From: Balanoglossus misakiensis
Lineage: Eukaryota > Hemichordata
Direction of reading: 5' to 3'
Length of the DNA stretch: 64,000 bases
Assembly (NCBI GenBank): GCA_040954595.2
Contig: CM082586.2
Location: 992,001-1,056,000 of the forward strand
The notes beneath the pieces were generated by a model. It was not told the origin of the DNA, did not search any database, and saw nothing but the letters and a program-made list of their open reading frames with translations. The position numbers were made by a program, and so were the translations under genes. Position 1 is the stretch's first letter. Each line of letters starts with the position of its first letter. Positions 35,801-50,800 of the stretch are shown piece after piece.

Positions 35801-38800
35801 CTCAGCAACAACTCATACTACCACACCCATATTTCTGCTATTCTGACGATGTTGAAGTGACTCGATGTTTCAATAAGACACACAGGCGCATAGAAAGTGG
35901 TTTGATGTGACCTACAGTTATGGTGCGAGCAATTCTTCGTGCATTAAAAGCACGATTTTGATGTCGCTTGGCGGCAGACAAATAATCGCCTAATCAATCG
36001 GATTAATTGATGAAAATGGTTCGTTTTTTAAAACACGCGTAAAAAAAAATAAGGAGCTTGTCATAAGAGCTTTTTCAGTTAACAATTTGTACTCCATTAT
36101 TCATTTATTACTAATTGTTCATATTGTAATAAGTAAGAGCTGCGAGTGCCATCAGAAAAGTAATTTCAAGTTTCTTTTTTCCATTTAAACGTCAGGCCTT
36201 GTGCATGACGGCCTTCCTTTGAAGTATGGCGGTATTTGTTCAGATAAATAATCCATATTTTGTAATTTTCTGTCTGCAAGATATTAACAGCATTTCTACA
36301 TTTGCCATGCGCCCATAGCACTGTGTGATGTTGTGTGTTAAAAATAAATGGTAGAGTTATCCAAAGAAATTATGAACCTCTAAACAAGAATATACTCACC
36401 GTAGCATATGATACTTCGAGTGAACCTCTTGCAATAGATAACTGCGTTGCAGTTGTCAATACTGTGGTGATCCCGAGGGCCACACGACCTGGTGTACAGT
36501 CCACTTGCAGCCAGAAGGAGACCCAGGATAATATCACAAGAAAGGTGCTTGGAATATAGTTGATCAAAATGTAGTATCCCATCTCACGCTCAAGGTAGAA
36601 TACAATTTCCAAGTACGATTTATGATTTGCTGTAGAAATCAATTTGGACATGGGCAGTTAGAAGTTTATACTATTTTTTCACACATAATTGTGGCTTGAT
36701 GGATGGAGGGACATTGCAAGGCTGGAGGAATGGGCAGACAGCAGGCAGACAGACAATATGATTGTTCAGGAATATTCCACTATCGCAGACTTCATCATTG
36801 CCATCGAACAAGTAATCAGTCAAAGAACTAGCAAAGAGATAAAAATCAATCAATCAATCAATCAACCGGTCAATTAATCAATCAGTCGAGCTTGTGATAG
36901 AAAACCTGAAACACTTATGAGACATGCCATTTTAAAATGTCCCAAAGTTACTTAATTCACATCACAAGGATTTAGAAGTTATTTATACCAATAAATGACA
37001 TGAAAAGATGAAATGAAGCACCAGCTCCAGTATGTGTAATTAACTAAACTCTGTCATGTGTAACAGATTTTGCTAGTCAAGCTAAAATCAATAAAAATTG
37101 ATTGCATGACTGAACAAGATCAATGATGTAGTCCCCACGTCCAGCTAGAACGCTAAGTGATCATGGATTAATATTGATATTGAACATGCTAAACAAAGGC
37201 CACATGGGACGGAAAATCAAATTCCGGCATGAATTCTGCAATTCGCAGCAGAAATAGTTACGTCATGGCAATAGAACTGTAGTTCTCATTGTGCACATGT
37301 GGTACTAGTTTGAATGTTTTTTTTATAACACAAACATTAGTCTAGCGGAGATATACCCTTAAGGAGTGTGAAAGAAGGTTCTGGATTATGAGTGACCTCC
37401 TGAAATTTCTATAACCTTTTGCATTAAGTCAGGTACGATGGATACACCAACTGTATTATCTAATGCCTTCACAGGCGTTAATTAAATATCGATGGTGCCC
37501 CTATACACAGCAGACTGCCCGCGGTCACAGCATTGCCATAATTCGTATTGTATCGGCTTACTTTACCCGATAACCTCGAGGATAGTGTGGCAATATTCGG
37601 GACGTCGACACCACATATCATGGCATAGTCAGTTAGTTAGTGCCCGCTGGCCCCGGTGGGGAAATACGGCAGCGCAAATGTGTGCACTTCACACCGATTT
37701 CAATAGCAATGCCTCGAGCCAGTGGAACAGTGTTTATTTTGTACCGGTATATGCAACCAAAGGTCTGGATAGGTGTAATTTGAAGGTTGTTGGTGTGTTG
37801 ATCAAAGCATTTACACCTAAGGCAGTAATATATCTAGACCCAGACTTTTATCCATTATCTGGAGGAATTATGGGAATTCCAAAGTGAGCAATTAAGTGCT
37901 GGGGTGGTGTATGTGTCTGCTTGTCTATCTGTGTCTCTCATAACAGTTATGTTTCATCCATATTCCAACTCTTGCACATGTCGAATAAAAACTGGTATAC
38001 ACTATGTGAATTTAACACTTTATCTGGTCAGTCCTTTGGAAGTCTTGACACTATTTTGATTTGTGTATAAAATCTATAACTCAAGACATGTGGTAATCAA
38101 AGGACAAATCCACATATACTGCTTTTACAGCAGCAGTCCTGTTCTGGCAGGTATTAATTGGCAAACCTTGAATGTTTGAAATACGACCTACTTTTAGGAA
38201 TAAGCAATGTCGGTTCTGCGAAAAAGCACTTTGGTGTGCACCGCTGGTTGTCATAGGAACTGTTTTATAGTACAAACATAGGATAGTAGAATCTTCGCTC
38301 TGTGTACGATTCCAATACATCAATGCCAAATATCGGCACCTATACCGGTATTTGCTCTTTATGGATGTTTCAGTCTCAACCCTTTTTTCTTGGATACATT
38401 TATTGGGATCTTCAGCACGTTTAGTCCATATATTCGATTCAACTTGTTATTATACTGTTTGAATTTCTACCTTTTTTATTACCTGCTATTCATCAGTTTG
38501 ACATGACCCTCAACAACCTTAATTATTTGCTTTCCGGAAAGTATCCATCATACTTTCTTCACATCAAATAAACCAATTCCGTGTAACGAACACCAGTTTG
38601 GTATGATTTAGGTATCAGAGTTGCATTCGAGTTCATCATTAAATGAAGCTTGATCAAGGTGTCTCCCAAATGCATGCCAAATGTAAATTAATCATGATTA
38701 CAGCCACACATGTGGGTAATCAATATCCAAGGTGTACACTTGCCCGCATCGTGTTATTAACTCTCGCAATATTAAAATTCCACTGTATTGTTAAAAACAT

Positions 38801-41800
38801 AAATCACTTTTTGTTGAGTGTGACAACGTAGAAATACTTTACATGCAAATGTTGTTAGTGTGTATAATTAATGCTTCGGGTGTATCCATAAATTGCATTC
38901 GCCAAGGCCTAATCTCATTTGCGTCACTTCTATAAAAAGAACATGAACTAATTAACTTGACCAAGGACGTGTCAGGTTCTACTTCATATATTTATTAATA
39001 TGTGAAAAAACTGAAAAGTGCATTGAAACTATACTTTTCAAAGGGCAATCCTTGCTTGGTTCATATTATGGTTAAATATTATTGTTAAGATAATATGAGA
39101 TACACATGCATTGTTTTATTTATTTATTTATTGATTGATTGATTGATTGATATAAGTGCATATTCCCTGTCCTGATACATATCATTCAACATAATAACAA
39201 CCATAGAATTTAACTTACAATTAATGTTGGATTTGATAGCTTGTTTATATTCAAAGCGACGGAGGGTAAACTGAGGCATTTCATTCCCAGAAAATACAGC
39301 TACAGGTGTTTCTTTCCTCCACTGCAGCATCAGATTCTTGGAATCATAAGCATCTGCAAAAGTAGAACAAAGTATGAGTATATGTGCTATCAAAGCGCAT
39401 GATATTTTGAGAGATAATATGGTGGCTCGAAAAGTACATGCACGCGGTCACGTACGTATCACCTAAAGATCCCTTTCTGTTCACACTTAAACTCAGAAGC
39501 ACAACACTTTTAAAATACCAGGTTAATGCCACCAGCCATGTTGTATTGTAACATGCAATGATTTCTGACAGTTGTGGATGTCTAAGTGGGTCAATCTACT
39601 GTACCTATTAAAACCTATTATAAGCATACAATACATTTTGCCACAGAGTCATATGCCGTCGGCATTTCAGTTTCATGCTAATTGTGTACACTCATAATGT
39701 AATTACTTGAAGTGGCGTATAGTCCCAGGAGAATGTATACGTAGACCAGTATAGTAGCATACATTACGTATATAGCTCACAATTGATAAAAAATTAAAGC
39801 TGACATTTTAAGAGCCAATACTTATATCTACATAAATTTAATGGGTGATCGCATAAAATCCAATTTTGTGTAATCACTTTACGTGGCAATCATGCATGTC
39901 TACCGGTATATTCCAATGTTAATATTGTGTTAAAGATAAGTATATTGTACTAGTTAAAAATAGTATTACAATATAGTCTGTGCTGTGTAATGTGGTGATT
40001 TTATATTAAAGGTAATAATTGCACACACAATAAGTTTGTCAAATAGGCAGACAGGCAGACAGTCAGCCATACAGGCATGTTCAGTGGCCTTAATTTAAGA
40101 GCCTTGCAATAAATGAATAGCAACCTTGGGAGTATGTCAAAGCATAATAAAACAACTTTGAACCTCACAAGTCAAGAAATCTGCCCATCTTCAAACCTTG
40201 CAGATTTTTGCTTGTTAATAGAATATGTGCCGTAAAATTCAAAGCTATTAATACACCACATATATATAAGGCCTGTCTGCATCAAGCTATTACGTGATCA
40301 AACGTTAGAAAACGTGGGCATAAATTGTAGTGTCCACTGTGCTGGCGGTGACAACAGTCGACTTTTTCATGTCAGACGGCGAGCGATATTCAGTTATATG
40401 CATTACTAGGCAACCTCACGTCTGGTTCATACCCTCAGCCGTCTTATCAGAATAATCACTCATTCATCAGCAGGAAGAAACATAAAAGTTTCAATGTGTG
40501 AAAGACTTAGCTCGGACTTAAGGTTATGGATGTATTTGAGGAGATTTGTCAGGGGATTTTGTGTTTATCTGCAGAATTTAATATTTGAAACGTAACACCA
40601 TGATTGTCGCTGTTGTAATCTCGCTCTTGTAATCTCCGTAAGAAGACTTTTTTATGTCATCTGGGTTTATGTTGACATGCTTTTAGCAATGTCCATCTGG
40701 CATTGGTTTCTTATGTTCTTGTTCTTTGTCTTATCTAGTTATTGTAACTGTCCTTACCCCTCAGAATATATTTGTGTAGTGTAGTCTGAAAATGCAAACC
40801 AAAGTCAGATTTGGCTTTCTTTGGTCTCAACGGTCAGTGTCCATTGAGATTTTAGATCTGTAGTCCGTTCGTTTGTATTCCTAGCTGTCCATCTGAAGTC
40901 ATTACTCAAGAAAGTCAGTAGCCATTTCTCAAAATCTGCAAGTGTATGCACTATGATGTACATATGCAACATCTCGGGAGGCTTGGTTAATTGACTGGCG
41001 ACAGGTTGCTAGCCAAATAGAAGTCCTGCTTTGTATGAAACTAGAATGCACACAGAGTTAATTTGCCATGTCCTGTGTCACACGAGAATGTCCTACTATA
41101 AACTGCATCCATGAGAGTTCTCGCTGAGTCTCGTGAAGGGACTCACTTAACTTGGAAATGGATAATTCTTGTTTTGATTACAGTAATGGTTTGCATGTTT
41201 GAATTCGAACATGCTTTCCCAATGGGAAGTTTTGCATTCATGGATCATGTTTGCATAACACGCTTGACCTCTGCCAAATGATGGCATGTCGTTCATGAGC
41301 AGAAGTTAAAACATCACTGATCTATTGACCTTTTATTCCGAGAGAAAAGTGAATTGAAAGCTGTTTTGATTGATTCTCGGAAATTCTCAAAGTTTTTGTT
41401 TTGTTATTGACACAAAAGTTAACGTACAGCAGTCGCTCTGGCGCCAAAGTCACTTTTTGTCGCCATGCAGTCTCCGTAACTTTGCTGCATGGACCATATC
41501 TACGCTAATTAACTACATTCCCCATTGACATAAACAAACTAATGTACAGTGTTTGTGGGTCCCATATCCATCTTCTTTAACTTTTTTAATATGCCGCCGG
41601 ATTCGGCTTGGTAAGTCTTGTTGTAAAACCATCCTTTCGTGAATGACTGATTTAAAATGAAAAAAAGCTCCAGAAGCCACATCAGACTGATATTTTTAGA
41701 TCTTTAAAGATCATCCATAAATTACGTGATTCTGTAAACACTGCATACACAAGGAACCACTTCTATTATGCATTCAGGCAAGACTTTCTGTTACTTCCTT

Positions 41801-44800
41801 TGCGACTCAATCCTCTTACACAGGGATGGTCGAATCCCTGACTATGCCATAATATACCGGTACAGGTACCAATTTTTGATTCCTCAACAAACAATTGTGG
41901 CTTAATTTGCACAGGTAATCATATACCCTCAATTGCAATTAACAATTTAAGAAGTTGTTATACTAATTCAAGATGCAATACGAGTCAGACATTAACTATG
42001 CTTGATTTTGATTCTGGCATGGGGTTTAATAATTAAATGTGGATACACGCTGCAAGACTGAATAAGGAGAAAGGATTGTACGAGACAAACCTTCCTTAAA
42101 ATAGAACAGCAATTGAATGCACGCTCAACGATCGACAGCCAACAATTGTTCACTGAAGCAACCGCACATTGCTCTTCCGAGAATCTGGTATTAAAATAGT
42201 TTAAATATCACAAGATTACCATTTTAATACAAGTACAGGAGAGCCATAAAAAAATTCGAATTTCATAATATCATGTACGAACATGAAGAGCTGAAAAGGC
42301 AATTCATCAAAGTAGTTCTATGTTATGGTTGCCAGGTAACAGATCGAACCTGTGAATGTACATGTACGGTATATACAGGCAGTCGGGTCCCCTTCTGGGT
42401 GCACTGCGACATAAACGTATTCGAGTAGATCTAAAGGCAACCTACGCGTTTAAATACACTAGACATACACAAGAAGAGAGGAGATAGTGAATAGACGAGG
42501 AATTCACAAACACCTCGAAGGAAAACCGGATGAAAGCGTGTGATTTGAGAGAGACCGTCTTATGCCTCGATCGCCTCAATCGCCCCTATACGTGTCTTCA
42601 AGACAAGTGGATGCAAACGCCCAAGTGAAAACAAAATAATTCAAGAATATCAGGTGGCTGATAGGCAAATGATATACTTCTAGAACGCGATTCTTCATTT
42701 TTGTCTTATTATATTATCTCGTACATATATTTTAATTGTGTTATATGGACATTGCCAGTTTTCTCTCTCTCCAACTGTGATCTAATCTAATTTACGAAAC
42801 GATGATTGATCAGTTCAGTCTGTTAGGCATAATCTTTCCTTAAAGTTAACGCATATCTTTTAATGCAGACTTGCTGTTTTCCAATTCAATTACTTAAATT
42901 GTTTAATAATGAAATTAGGAAGTGTACTTAAACGCTAAGAGGTCACATTTTGCTTGCATCGTCTCTAAAACAGCAACCAAAACACATTCTCAGTTTCTAA
43001 GGCTACCTTTGCTGTGATTATAGATTCATTGATATTTAGATCACATATCTATTAAAGGAGGTTGCTGTATATAAAATTACATGTAGATAAAAAACAGACT
43101 GACATACCATAAAGAAGAAAATAAACTGTGAATCTTATATTTTTAGAAAGCTTATAGATAAATGATCTTTTCAATGATATATAACCTGATGTAACATTTT
43201 GAAAATGTTACATACTCTTATGTTTTAAGAGAATATACTTACAGCTCATCATCGTCATTCGGCACTTGTGTTTGTCACATGGAAAGTTGTGCAATTTCAT
43301 TTGGCACGATAACGCCATATTAAGTCTGTGAAGAAAAGCAAATCCAACTGTTATTAGAAAAAAATACTCGTTCGCAGAATAATTATGTATATTCCAGTAT
43401 ATATGTATCACCAAGGTAAATAGGTATGACTTAATTGATGCATTGTGGTGTTTCATAGAAATGTCAACATGTGTTTAGCCAAGACATGTTTCTACAATTT
43501 GTTTTATCATGACAAAAACCATCTATCTGAAATTGCAAATTTTGATAAAAATAGCCGTGTAATATGCAGCACCAATTTAACTGTGTTATGCTGCACAAAA
43601 TTAAGTCAACTAATTATTCAAGTCGATCGTGTAATTAGCATATGTTCTCAATATTCTACTAATGATTCATGGCATACTGTAAGACTAATTTGAAATATTA
43701 CAAGCACAGGTGTTATTTGACCAAAGCGGGGGCTACATTCAACAATTACTAACCTTAAACTGTATCGAATGTCCCCGTTGGGATCAATTTCGATAGCCCT
43801 GTTGTCGGTGATGACTTTGTGATACTCTCCTCGCTTCTCGTTATCAAAATACACATCTGGCCTCCAGACAACGTCGATGAACTCCGGAGAATTCAATGTG
43901 ATGGAATTGGTGCCGTTGTGTTTCAGACGATCATCGTTCCACTGTAGATTTAGGTAGAAGGATGTCGAATACTCCTACATTGGAGGAGATAGAGTAATTT
44001 GGTCACAAGCTGACATCGCAGAGCCTAATGCAAGACCACGGAATCAAGTTTTATCAATTATTCACCCACAGGAACACACTTATGGCATTCCAATGAGAAC
44101 TAATACATACATGCAAATCAGGGACACAAGAAAGTCGCGCATAATGTCTTTGGGGTTTGATACCTTTCGAGCTGCATGATCAAAACTGTATAACTTTTCA
44201 TGAACTCTGACTTTTAGCTATCATCATATCATCAAAAGACTGACTTTTGTCAAAACCAAAACCAACAACAAAGTGCGAGTTTACACCTTTACACTGGGAC
44301 CCTTGCGTTTGAGCGATATTACTGCAGATCAATCAATTTTTGTTAATATTTACAGATATTAGCCATCGGCAAAATGGATCAGTTTATGGGGTAGAGTGGT
44401 TACCAAACACTAACTGTAAATGACGTTCACACCATCTTAATATGCGTGGCGCCGTGCAGCCAAGCAAACTGTCGTCTGCAAAGTTTCGCTTCACAGTTGC
44501 CTGATCAAAATGGTTTCTGTCAATTATGACAAATTTGTATCATTATAGACTGTAATGCGGTAGGAACTGGAAAATAACTGAAAGTCTTTTTTGCAATAAC
44601 AGGGGCCATGGCCTCGACCGTACCCCATGAAGATATGATCGCTTGTGGGGAAAAACCACCATTGTTGTCTTTCTGTCAACACCAAATATGTAGCGGACCA
44701 TTTGCAGTGAATGACTTTGATACATGTAGCTTCAGACATTTATGTCAAGGTTGCAATTTTCTCATTATATTATCACATAGTAAGCCGTGCTATGACTGTA

Positions 44801-47800
44801 GCCAAAGTCACATACGGTACAACTTTTTCTCAACATTACAATAACATTACAGTGCTTACCATATCAACTTCTTTGATCGAATGGAAACTATTTATGTACA
44901 TGTGACATGTTACGTTGACTGGTGGACCTAGAAAAAAAGGGTAAAAAAAATTAGACAACTGTATAGTTTATATGATTCCCAAGAAAATGTGTTCAAAAAC
45001 CATGTGAGCTGTTGCTTCAATCATAAACGTTAATAGTATTTAGTGTTTGTACGCATACGCCAACCCTTAACAGGCTGATTTTTGAATATTTTGCAGAGGC
45101 GTGAAACATAAAATTCCATCAATAGTGCCTCGTTAGGAAGGCAGGGCACGCGTGATCCTTCAGGTATAAGTTTAAAACATAAAAATGACGCGAATGATTT
45201 AAATGCGTCTCCTCTTTAAAAGCAGAAATGTTTGCGATTTAAATTGTTTATGATTTCCTTCATAGTCAAAGATTATGAGTACCGGTATACATTGTATCTC
45301 GAGATAGCTCTGCTAAAAATTCCACAGGACTTTTATAAGACATTCTTCGAGAGAACTTAAGCGTGACCACAGCCGATCAGGGAGGTTATTAGAGTCTGTC
45401 TTATGTGGCATCAGTATAATTACATGATGGAATGTCTACGTGCAGCTGGTATGTCAGCTCTTGTGCCTTAGGGTTATGGGGTGTCGCAGTAGATTAGGAA
45501 AAGAACAACAAGTAAACTGAAACAGTATGGTGTAACTTTAGAAGTGGTCAGTCGCACATGCATTGCAAAGGGTCTTCTAGTCTGCCGCTTGGAAGAAAAC
45601 ATTCTGCACGGCATTATAACGTCATTCTGTTGGCCATGATCATGGGTTTTAAAAAAACAGATTCAGACATAATCCCTGAATCAAAGAAGCACTATCTGAC
45701 CGATACATCTACCTTGGGCGGTTGCTGTCACTGGTGATAAACTTGTGTGACGACTTTACGTCTGACTTCGTACAAGAAAACAACCTACTAAACGAGACAA
45801 TAGTCAGCTAAGTCTGTTTTTCATGGCGCACGATAAAACGTTTTAGTGCAGCTATATAACAAATGCCCATAATATACAGTCATGGCCTTCCGTCAACCAC
45901 CACTAAAATCTGATTCAAATGTCAGATCTGCATCGAGGTGATTTGTTGTGACTGAAATTGTACCAAACTGGACATAAACATCATCCAGATATTCAGAATT
46001 TGAACCGACAGTCTAAAAATTTGGTAATATAAATGTTTACCCAAAAGACGCTATAGTAGTCAATCAAATGTCACATCTCTTTGTTTTTTACATAACGAAA
46101 ACTATATTGCACAAATGTAATGGTTTGTTTTTATTAGTCTATGATTTATTACCAATTCACCCGTCAGGCCGTGCAGCATTTGGCGCAACAGAGTGATCGT
46201 GGTAAATCCTCTGCATTGTAGAAATAGCTGGAGTTGGTTGTTCTTTTCAACGCGATCGATCATCCAACGCTCATGTTTTTATAATCATCTCTCCCTGCTC
46301 ACAGAGATGGCACACCGTACTAGTTTGACTGATGGCAACTCTTGATTAAAGTAATTGAGATCAGCGAAATCAAGAGGATTAAAATGTCAGCGGAGTAAAT
46401 AAGGTTATAATTATTTCCCCTCAAGCATGAAGCTCTCTCCAATTTCAGGGCCTTTTTGGTTCTTGAAATCGTGATTTCTAGTGAAGTCATGACAGAGTTG
46501 TTGACGGTGCACAGTTGACATTTTGTTACTTATGGAGATCAAGGACTTGGGCATTTGGCAAAGGTTACGGAGAAATCAAGCTTTTGCCACTAGTGTGTAT
46601 TTTTAAAGTGTGGGCGAATAAGATGAGCTGTACAGGTTATCAGTTTGGCATGTTGTGTATTGAAGATAAAACCTTCACAGTTTGCTCTGTTTCTCACTTC
46701 GGTTATATGTTAAAATTACCCAAATTTCCAGTCTCATACAAACATATTTTACAACATGCATAATTAATTCTGAAAAAAAATTAATTGAAAATGTACCTTT
46801 TTCTCTAGAAGGACTGATATGAACTTGAATGGGGAATGCCCCAATTCTGATGGCAAAGTTTCATCCACATTAAAAGCCACAAGTGAAAAGTGAAAAGTGA
46901 AATGAATACAGCTGGGGATTGCAAGTAACAAGCAAACAGGTTGAGTATTATTCCCCATTGTAGATTTCGACAAATATCTAAGGGCAAATGTCAAAAATGA
47001 AACGCAGCAGTAAAGATGAGGCAGATACGGGATTACACGGAGAGATAACGATCAAGGTGAATGCCCAGCCTTTGCCTGACACTTCTCTTGGCACGGAATA
47101 GGCACATAATCGCAGATGTCAATCTCTCTCGAGCTAAATCTTGTCAGCTATCGCAATTCTTCACAGAAAGAAGACACAGACTCTGTCCTGGCAATATATG
47201 GACACTTTATCACACCTGACACCCACCCCAGTTCTGACCCCTGACATTTAGTTATGGCATCTAGCTGTGCTGTGGGGAGGAATAGTATTTGAAAATCAAC
47301 ATCTCTCTCTCACATAAATGATACTGATGATCATACCAAGTAAACTTAGATGATATGGGTAAATATCGAGCAAATATTACGAAGACAGTATAGTGACTAA
47401 AAAGAGTTTCAAATCATTACAAAATACATGGGCGGTCATGCATGCTACTCAACAAGACAAGAAGCAACTGGAAATTTAATAAAACTGAAAGTACATCTTT
47501 GACACTCTGGGTGTGTGTTCAGACAAAGTATTCAAATTTGCCAGTGGCTCAAAAGATTTTCTCACACAACAGATGATGTTTGTAAATGTTCCTTGAAAAA
47601 GATTCCGATTGGGAAAATTGTAATTTCAAATTCTATGAACACTTTATTATGAAATACATCCCCATGTGGTGTGTATTAAAAACACATATTAATTGACCAT
47701 ATTTTGGTGACGGCATGGCGTCTGTCTCCCCTCCGGCTAATAAATCACCTCAAAATGTTTTTGTTTCCACCAGTCACATCAGACACTGGTAGTGATGATT

Positions 47801-50800
47801 TAATTTTTGTTTGACTCGCAAATTGGTGCAATTATCAATGATTACGAGGTACGGTAAGACCTCATGCTGTATCACACACGCGCTGGTTTACAGACACCTG
47901 GCTTTGCTTACTCGGGTAGTCAGTATATACCGGGTATGCCGAGCTGCCATGCCGATGCCTGTTGGTTTACACATATGGCATTCAACTTTGACAAAATGCA
48001 ACCAGCAAGTGGTGAATTCTGTTATAAATGCTTGCAATCCTTGATAAGTCATAAAACATGAAACGTCTCAGTGGAGTTGAGATATGGAAATCATGCTATA
48101 TAAATGATCATTATATCGCTTTAGACTAAACATTCCAATTAAAAACATTTGCTACTCCAATGTCTGATACATTAAATGCCTTTCTCACATTAACAAGGTT
48201 GTTAACAGCCAACTTCATTAAAAATTCAAACCTCATCCTGCAATCTCGTCTATATTTCACCGTTCTCTACACTCAAGGTTAACTATAGCGTCGACTAATG
48301 ATTGCTTGGGAAGCTTGATGTTTTCAGAAACTGTTGGATAGTTCACAGCACATTAATAATGAAGTTTACGACTCAAACAGATATTCAATTTAGTGACAGC
48401 GATGTTGTCTCGTTATTCAAGACACAATTATCTACTCCACATGTCGGATTCTATGACTTTACTGCAAATGCGTTTTTAACCGTGCAAGAGTTGCTAGTTC
48501 AACTTCTGAATTAAGGATTACAGATTTTGATAACATGTACTATAAATAAAATTTGATAACATGTACTATACAAATGCAAAATTTTCCAACTTTAACACCG
48601 CCACTCCCTACGTAAACATATAACCTCTGGAGATAAGTTGCAATCAATTGTGACCACTTAGGTTGTACTGGTAAATCCTATATGGATTAGTTATCGGGCC
48701 GGGCTCAATGGAGTGAATAAAGTGCTAAAATGGCAATACTGAATCGAACTACAGGTGATTTCTTTTACAATGCACGTACTTATGTCGTAATCTAGCTGGC
48801 TAATTATCGAGATGTCTAATCTCATATCGGTCCATTGTGTACTTTGAAAACGCTGACATTCTGTGTCGCCACAAGTATTCTCATACACCTTGAGTTCTAA
48901 AAAAAGTGTTATACTCAGTTGGAAAGAAAAACCTCAATGCAAATTCATTATATTACACACAAACGTTTCAACAGGTACCACCAGCGCAGCGATCTCTTTT
49001 CAATCTAACTTCCTAATTATGTTTTTGTCTTGATTGTTATTTCTCGTAGCCAATATATCAGTTCTATTTGGGATTTAATAGAAAAACACCCATATTTGAA
49101 TGATAAAGGTCAATTTACCCTCCATCATTGGATTCTCGTTCATCATAATCAAGAACACGGGGGATTATGTTTGAGCAATACACTTGAGTGAGGATACATT
49201 AGGTCCAGCGTATTTATGATCTGTGCAGTTCACTTGACATAAAATGGAGCCAACTTTTAATTGGTTCGTTTATAACCATTAGACAGGTTTTGGAGAATTG
49301 TCCGGCGTTTTATGGTCGGAAAGTGTTTGTAGAATTGCCGGGTCGAATTGAAATCGTAAAAATGTGCGCTGAACGAGAGATTGTATCAGTTAATTGCCTG
49401 CCATCTTATCACCATGAGGTGACGATAGTGGATTTTACATTCACCATTCTCATCTGACAACAAAATGACGTGAAATTAGGAAATTGCTTAATGCAAGCGT
49501 CATATTTTTAATAAGAAAATGCAGGTGCATAATTATGTGATCATAATTTTGATATCGAATATTCTTAGAAATACATATATCTCCGGGGACTGATTCCATC
49601 GTCTACTTAAATCTTATTACAAAAGAAATTGCCCATATAACATAAACAAACGGTGAAAGATGTCATTACAGTCATGTTTACCGAACTGACTCGTGACCAT
49701 TTTGAATCACATCACAAAGCAAAATTGTATACTTAGCCTTCGGCCTCGGTTTAGATTTCTGCAAATTGGTTCACAAGTATCTGAAAGTTACTGCTGCATT
49801 GGTGGGACATAGAGATTTATATGTAATACACACGAATCTTGTCCCATAGCGACTACTAGTATATAAAGTCAAGCCACCAGGCCACACAGTATACTGGGTA
49901 CCTTATGAATGTCTCTACTGTGAGAAAACCCTTGCCCTTGTTGATTCTTGAAAGACTTACCGTGTGACTGGGGTCGCAGAGCACCAATTTCGAAATTACC
50001 CATGATCCTAGTGACAATCTCTTCATCAATCAGGTGGGCTTCACTGGCGTAACATGGACTGCAACATGAGAGGGAGAATGAAAGTTAGAAATACGTCAGA
50101 ATATGATGTTATGTGAAGAGTACAGGGCACCCTTACTCATTTTGCATTTTGTTGTAAATCTTTTTAGAAATCGGAGGTGAGAATGAGGGTCGCGACTGAC
50201 CCAACGCAAAGTTCCCCCTTTCTCTAATTTTCATTCAAGTTGTGTGAACACACTCTGGAAGTCTCTAATCTGTACTCTACGGATTCTCTTGAAGACAACG
50301 TCTGCTAGTGTCCTGTCCTGATTATACGTAATATGGGGTTAATGAGAAGAAATTTACTATCTGTCACGACAGGCATTGTCACAAACATGTTGATACAATA
50401 AAGTAACAAATGATAAAGATTATTTACTCGAGAAAGATTGCTTACTCAAGACAGCTACCGCTGGCAAATCTCAAACCCTCTGCCGTCAACTATAGGTAAA
50501 TCTAATTGATCAGTTTAATTCTAGCATTTTTTGCTTGGTGTTCATTTACGAAGAAAATTATGACTGTGCACGTTTCACTATGGGTCTGTGTTAATGCATG
50601 TGTCATTGTGGAATGTTGGCATCAATGTATGCGTGAAGTCCATAAAACAACCTATGTGAGTGTTATTGTTTTTTTTCCAAAGGCGGGATCTCCAAAAGTC
50701 TGCAATCGTTTTATACACACAGACAAGCAATGGCAAAAATAGGGAACATTATACAGTACTTGCCTTATGTTTCTCAGGCTGATGAACGGGAAGAGAAGGA

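Noticed and set aside
37492-37887. 131-codon open frame on plus inside a receptor intron
   Set aside because: No family resemblance or splice signals; length compatible with chance.
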